Shown piece after piece: positions 7,086-9,069 of a stretch of 9,069 bases of DNA (within the stretch, counting starts at the first letter, position 1; the number at the start of each line of letters is the position of its first letter). The DNA comes from Niastella sp. (GTDB lineage: Bacteria > Bacteroidota > Bacteroidia > Chitinophagales > Chitinophagaceae). The stretch spans positions 1-9,069 of the forward strand of contig JAJKIL010000219.1 in NCBI GenBank assembly GCA_021154515.1. The letters run 5' to 3'. The notes under the pieces are model-generated. The model was not told the DNA's origin. It worked only from the letters and a program-made list of their open reading frames with translations, and did no database searches. The position numbers and the translations under genes are program-made.

Positions 7086-7142
7086 CTTTATGTTGATTTT
7101 TTTCTTTATTCTTATTTTGTTGTCAACAAAAGCATTCCCGGC
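7077..7142 (-). promoter_or_regulatory. Candidate antiterminator pairing in the pheA leader
   Basis: GCCGGGA at 7142-7136, inside leader codons 21-23, is exactly complementary to TCCCGGC at 7083-7077, which is the 5' arm of the terminator. Pairing of these two segments would prevent the terminator stem. Just upstream, CTACT/AGTAG (7157-7153 with 7147-7143, 5-nt loop) could form a small pause hairpin. This gives alternative structures as in known amino-acid attenuators; no folding energy has been computed. Confidence 0.65.
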
Positions 7143-7204
7143 CTACTGGTAAAGTAGAAGCTAAAATAAAAGTAAAAGAAACGGTATGCCTTTGTGATAA
7201 TCAT
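7112..7204 (-). CDS. Phe/Tyr-rich leader peptide of the pheA operon (attenuation sensor)
   Basis: A 30-codon ORF from ATG (7204-7202) to TAA (7114-7112). Codons 7-18 encode YRFFYFYFSFYF: six Phe and four Tyr in twelve codons, an extreme composition for a random ORF. It is followed by a terminator hairpin and then pheA, aminotransferase and tyrA genes, which make exactly these amino acids. By analogy with the enterobacterial pheL leader, a ribosome stalled at the Phe/Tyr codons for lack of charged tRNA would leave codons 21-23 free to form the antiterminator. A ribosome moving freely would cover them and let the terminator fold. No Shine-Dalgarno is visible, which is normal in Bacteroidota. 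I know of no gene name for this peptide in this phylum. Confidence 0.88.
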   Translation of the reverse strand: MIITKAYRFFYFYFSFYFTSRPGMLLLTTK

Positions 7205-7209
7205 TAGGT

Positions 7210-7240
7210 CAAAAGTAATAACTAATTACTTATAGACAAA
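7210..7240 (-). promoter_or_regulatory. Promoter of the leader-pheA-aminotransferase-tyrA operon
   Basis: On the minus strand TTTG (7240-7237), 19 nt, then TACTTTTG (7217-7210) match the Bacteroidota -33 TTTG and -7 TAnnTTTG consensus with the usual spacing. Transcription would begin about 4-7 nt further, around 7203-7206, which is at or next to the leader ATG. A second -7 match, TAAATTTG (7259-7252), lies upstream but lacks a clear -33 box; it would give a leader RNA with about 40 nt before the ATG. Confidence 0.75.
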
Positions 7241-7303
7241 CTTTTTTCGAACAAATTTACTGCGCCCAACCTGCCCTTTCGCACCTAAAACCTTTACCAG
7301 TGT

Positions 7304-7327
7304 GGGTTTTCAACGATTTAAAAACCC
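7304..7327. other. Weak inverted repeat downstream of the unrecognised gene
   Basis: GGGTTTT (7304-7310) and AAAACCC (7321-7327) form a 7-bp AT-rich stem with a 10-nt loop. It begins 14 nt after the stop of the 187-residue gene on the minus strand. No U-run follows, so a role as terminator is doubtful. Confidence 0.3.
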
Positions 7328-7341
7328 GGTTTCCAACTAGA

Positions 7342-7905
7342 CTATTCCAATCTTTTCCGTATTTGCTCATCAATTTTCTTAAACAGGTGGAAGGGTTTAT
7401 AAGTTCGCCAGTTGGGCAGGTCCATCAGTTCGAGGTAGCGGTTAAGCTTGGCCCTTTTGAAATCGTACTGCGTTTGCTCGGGCATGTTCAGCACAACGAT
7501 CCAGCCATCCTCATCCGTTACTTCTTCAAACCATTCCTGGTAATAGTCCTTATCGCCGCTGTGAAAGTTCAATACGTTCTCGGCAACGAAGATGAACTTG
7601 GTAATGCCTTCATAAAAGAATACATCGATCACTTCCCGCTTCAATTCCATAATGTCGTTCTCGATGGCATCATTCCACTCTCCTATCAATTCAATGATCG
7701 CATACTTCTCTTCGTAGTCGGCCAGTAATACTTTCAGGTACATGGTGCGGGAACCGAAATCGTCCCACTGCGGATGTATCAGGTAATTATAAATAGCTTG
7801 TGTAAATGTAAATTCAGAATACACCCTTCCGAAGAACGGAGATCGCTCATCCTGCTCACTGGTATAAATGTGACGCCAATTATAAAATGGTTCTATTTCA
7901 TGCAT
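7342..7905 (-). CDS. Unrecognised 187-residue acidic/aromatic cytoplasmic protein
   Basis: I do not recognise a family. The protein has no signal peptide and no membrane segment. It is rich in aromatic and acidic residues throughout (for example FYNWRHIYTSEQDERSPFFG near the N-terminus, and DYYQEWFEEVTDEDGWIVVL at about 119-138). The C-terminus is basic (HLFKKIDEQIRKRLE). The frame is long, begins with ATG and has codon use like its neighbours, so it is very probably a real gene. It lies upstream of the phe/tyr operon promoter on the same strand, 124 nt from it, and downstream of a short-period repeat element. No promoter of the TAnnTTTG type is visible in the region before it. Nothing in the context ties it firmly to aromatic amino-acid synthesis. 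Confidence 0.75.
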   Translation of the reverse strand: MHEIEPFYNWRHIYTSEQDERSPFFGRVYSEFTFTQAIYNYLIHPQWDDFGSRTMYLKVLLADYEEKYAIIELIGEWNDAIENDIMELKREVIDVFFYEGITKFIFVAENVLNFHSGDKDYYQEWFEEVTDEDGWIVVLNMPEQTQYDFKRAKLNRYLELMDLPNWRTYKPFHLFKKIDEQIRKRLE

Positions 7906-7911
7906 AAATTA

Positions 7912-8034
7912 AATCAATTGGCAATTGACAATGGGCAATTAACAAAACCTTCCAAAGCACAAACAACCCTACAATTCTTATGCCTTCTCATTGGTCATGA
8001 GCGAAGTAGAAGGGTTGCCTATTGTCTATTGCTT
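7912..8034. repeat. Intergenic element with two inverted arms of 7-bp-period repeats
   Basis: The left arm (7912-7939) reads as heptamers AATCAAT, TGGCAAT, TGACAAT, GGGCAAT. The right arm (8014-8034) reads GTTGCCT, ATTGTCT, ATTGCTT, the same xxxCAAT unit in opposite orientation. GCAATTGACAATGGGCAA (7921-7938) and TTGCCTATTGTCTATTGC (8015-8032) are inverted with 16 of 18 positions matching. The core between them contains nested inverted repeats CCTTCT/AGAAGG (7983-7988, 8008-8013) and CTCAT/ATGAG (7987-7991, 7997-8001). It has the same build as the element at 966-1083 and occupies most of the gap upstream of the 187-residue gene. Confidence 0.7.
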
Positions 8035-8050
8035 AATGCTCCAGTATCCT

Positions 8051-8085
8051 AAAAAAAAAGAAGGCTGTAGCAATTTACAGCCTTC
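8051..8085 (-). terminator. Intrinsic terminator of the T9SS-sorted protein gene
   Basis: On the minus strand GAAGGCTGTA (8085-8076), a 6-nt loop and TACAGCCTTC (8069-8060) form a perfect 10-bp stem followed by nine U (8059-8051). It lies 31 nt after the stop codon of the secreted protein gene and clearly separates it from the genes to the left. Confidence 0.92.
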
Positions 8086-8116
8086 GCAATGCGGTTTCCA
8101 AATATTTTTTATTGTA

Positions 8117-9069
8117 TTATTCAATAAGCAGCTTGTCGGTAAATACCGTTTTTTTACTATTGCTTAACACTTTTATCATATAAGGTCCTTTGGCCAAACC
8201 AGTATTGAACAAAACAGGTATACCCTGGATTCCGTTCACTACGGCAATTTGTTGTAACAATATTTTACCATTTAGGTCAAGCAACTGTATGGTATACCGG
8301 CCGGATTCCTTACCATTGAAATTTACACTCACCTGGTTGGTAGCAACGGGGTTTGGATACAAGGCAATATTCCCATTGCGTACAATGTCCCGGCTGTTTA
8401 ATAATGGTACAGTTGGCTTTTCATTGGGGAAAGCCAGGTTGCCATTGGCCAGGTCACTGGCATTGAACACCGTGCCATTGATGCTGATGCGGCTGGCATT
8501 CCAGGAATGCATATCCACTTTATAATAACCTTCAGCAGTATTGGCGCTGCTTACAATTAAATTGCCTTCATTATCAACCACGGCGCCGTTGGTAGAGTAA
8601 GTGGCAGGCAGACCTTGTATTTCGGCTACCCAGACGGCCACCTTGCTTTGCAGGTTTACTTTATACACGTGGTGGTAGGCTGAAATCACATACAGGTTGC
8701 CGGCTGCATCCGCAATCATATCTCCACCCCAACCTGTTGTTTTTGCATGTATCGATTTTTCGCCATTGGAGGCATCATCGTGCAACGCACCCAGGTCCGT
8801 AATAACGGGTTTGCGGCCGGTAGTAAAACGCATCAGGTGATTGGCATCGTTGCTTAATGCATAGCCATCGCCATCTGCGCCAATAACCATCCGGGTAACA
8901 TGATTGGCTTCATTGGCTGCATCGGTAACCTGCATAAACGGTTCATTATCGAAGTAAAATATTTTGGGCGTCTTTTCATCCAGGTCAATATAACGCAGCT
9001 GGTTCATGAAAAGGGGCGCATAGTATAAGCGGTTATGCCGTTGGTCGTAGGCACAGGCGGCAGCTAAAG
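8117..9069 (-). CDS. Secreted protein with T9SS type A C-terminal sorting domain (N-terminus outside window)
   Basis: Export substrate of the type IX secretion system, anchored or released at the cell surface. The last 80 or so residues, from NIALYPNPVATNQVSVNF onwards through GRYTIQLLDLNGKIL and KGPYMIKVLSNSKKTVF to the end LLIE, are a typical Por/type A sorting domain: the YPNP start, the DLNGK turn and the short final strand. Before it are several short beta-rich repeats with Asp/Gly-Asn turns (for example DAAGNLYVISAYHHVYKVNL and DNEGNLIVSSANTAEGYYKV), suggesting a beta-propeller-like body. The in-frame ATG at 9005-9007 is not the start: the frame remains open to the right edge and encodes sensible sequence (AYDQRHNRLYYAPLF), so signal peptide and N-terminus lie beyond 9069. 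The body has no recognisable catalytic motif; ligand or function unknown. Confidence 0.88.
   Translation of the reverse strand, partial: LAAACAYDQRHNRLYYAPLFMNQLRYIDLDEKTPKIFYFDNEPFMQVTDAANEANHVTRMVIGADGDGYALSNDANHLMRFTTGRKPVITDLGALHDDASNGEKSIHAKTTGWGGDMIADAAGNLYVISAYHHVYKVNLQSKVAVWVAEIQGLPATYSTNGAVVDNEGNLIVSSANTAEGYYKVDMHSWNASRISINGTVFNASDLANGNLAFPNEKPTVPLLNSRDIVRNGNIALYPNPVATNQVSVNFNGKESGRYTIQLLDLNGKILLQQIAVVNGIQGIPVLFNTGLAKGPYMIKVLSNSKKTVFTDKLLIE

Noticed and set aside
7057..7204. T-box or other riboswitch controlling pheA
   Set aside because: No T-box sequence or aptamer-like conserved core is visible, and the leader ORF explains the terminator fully.
8117..9007. T9SS protein starting at the ATG at 9007
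   Set aside because: The frame is open to the window edge with plausible coding sequence before that Met, and a secreted protein would need a signal peptide that is absent there.

Overview
The window looks like chromosomal DNA from a member of the Bacteroidota, most likely a Chitinophagaceae-type soil bacterium. Three things suggest this: promoters of the TTTG/TAnnTTTG type, a type IX secretion (T9SS) C-terminal sorting domain, and a DAHP synthase fused to chorismate mutase as seen in this phylum. The lineage is inferred from sequence style and gene content, not from any search. All seven large genes I can identify, plus one unrecognised gene and one leader peptide, lie on the minus strand, so the window is best read from right to left.

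Right edge (8117-9069): the 3' part of a secreted T9SS-sorted protein, closed by a strong intrinsic terminator (8051-8085). Positions 7912-8034 hold an intergenic element made of short 7-bp-period repeats in two inverted arms. An unrecognised 187-residue protein gene follows (7342-7905).

Centre (4083-7240): the phenylalanine/tyrosine operon. A Bacteroidota-type promoter (7210-7240) drives a 30-codon leader peptide (7112-7204) in which 10 of 12 consecutive codons are Phe or Tyr. Behind it is a perfect 9-bp terminator hairpin with a U-run (7057-7085), then pheA (prephenate dehydratase), a class I aminotransferase and tyrA (prephenate/arogenate dehydrogenase), tightly packed. A segment inside the leader ORF is exactly complementary to the 5' arm of the terminator. 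This has the layout of a classical ribosome-mediated attenuator and is the most interesting feature of the window.

Left part (1-4082): a DEAD-box RNA helicase gene with its own -7 promoter element, then the fused DAHP synthase/chorismate mutase gene, then a small HUH/Y1 transposase of the REP-associated (RAYT) kind, then aroB (3-dehydroquinate synthase, cut by the window edge). Two more intergenic elements with short-period inverted arms lie at 2182-2278 and 966-1083, the latter directly upstream of the transposase.

Together, aroB and the DAHP synthase serve the early shikimate pathway. The fused chorismate mutase makes prephenate. PheA, the aminotransferase and TyrA convert prephenate to phenylalanine and tyrosine. 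The leader peptide would sense charged tRNA-Phe and tRNA-Tyr and set read-through into pheA, the aminotransferase gene and tyrA.
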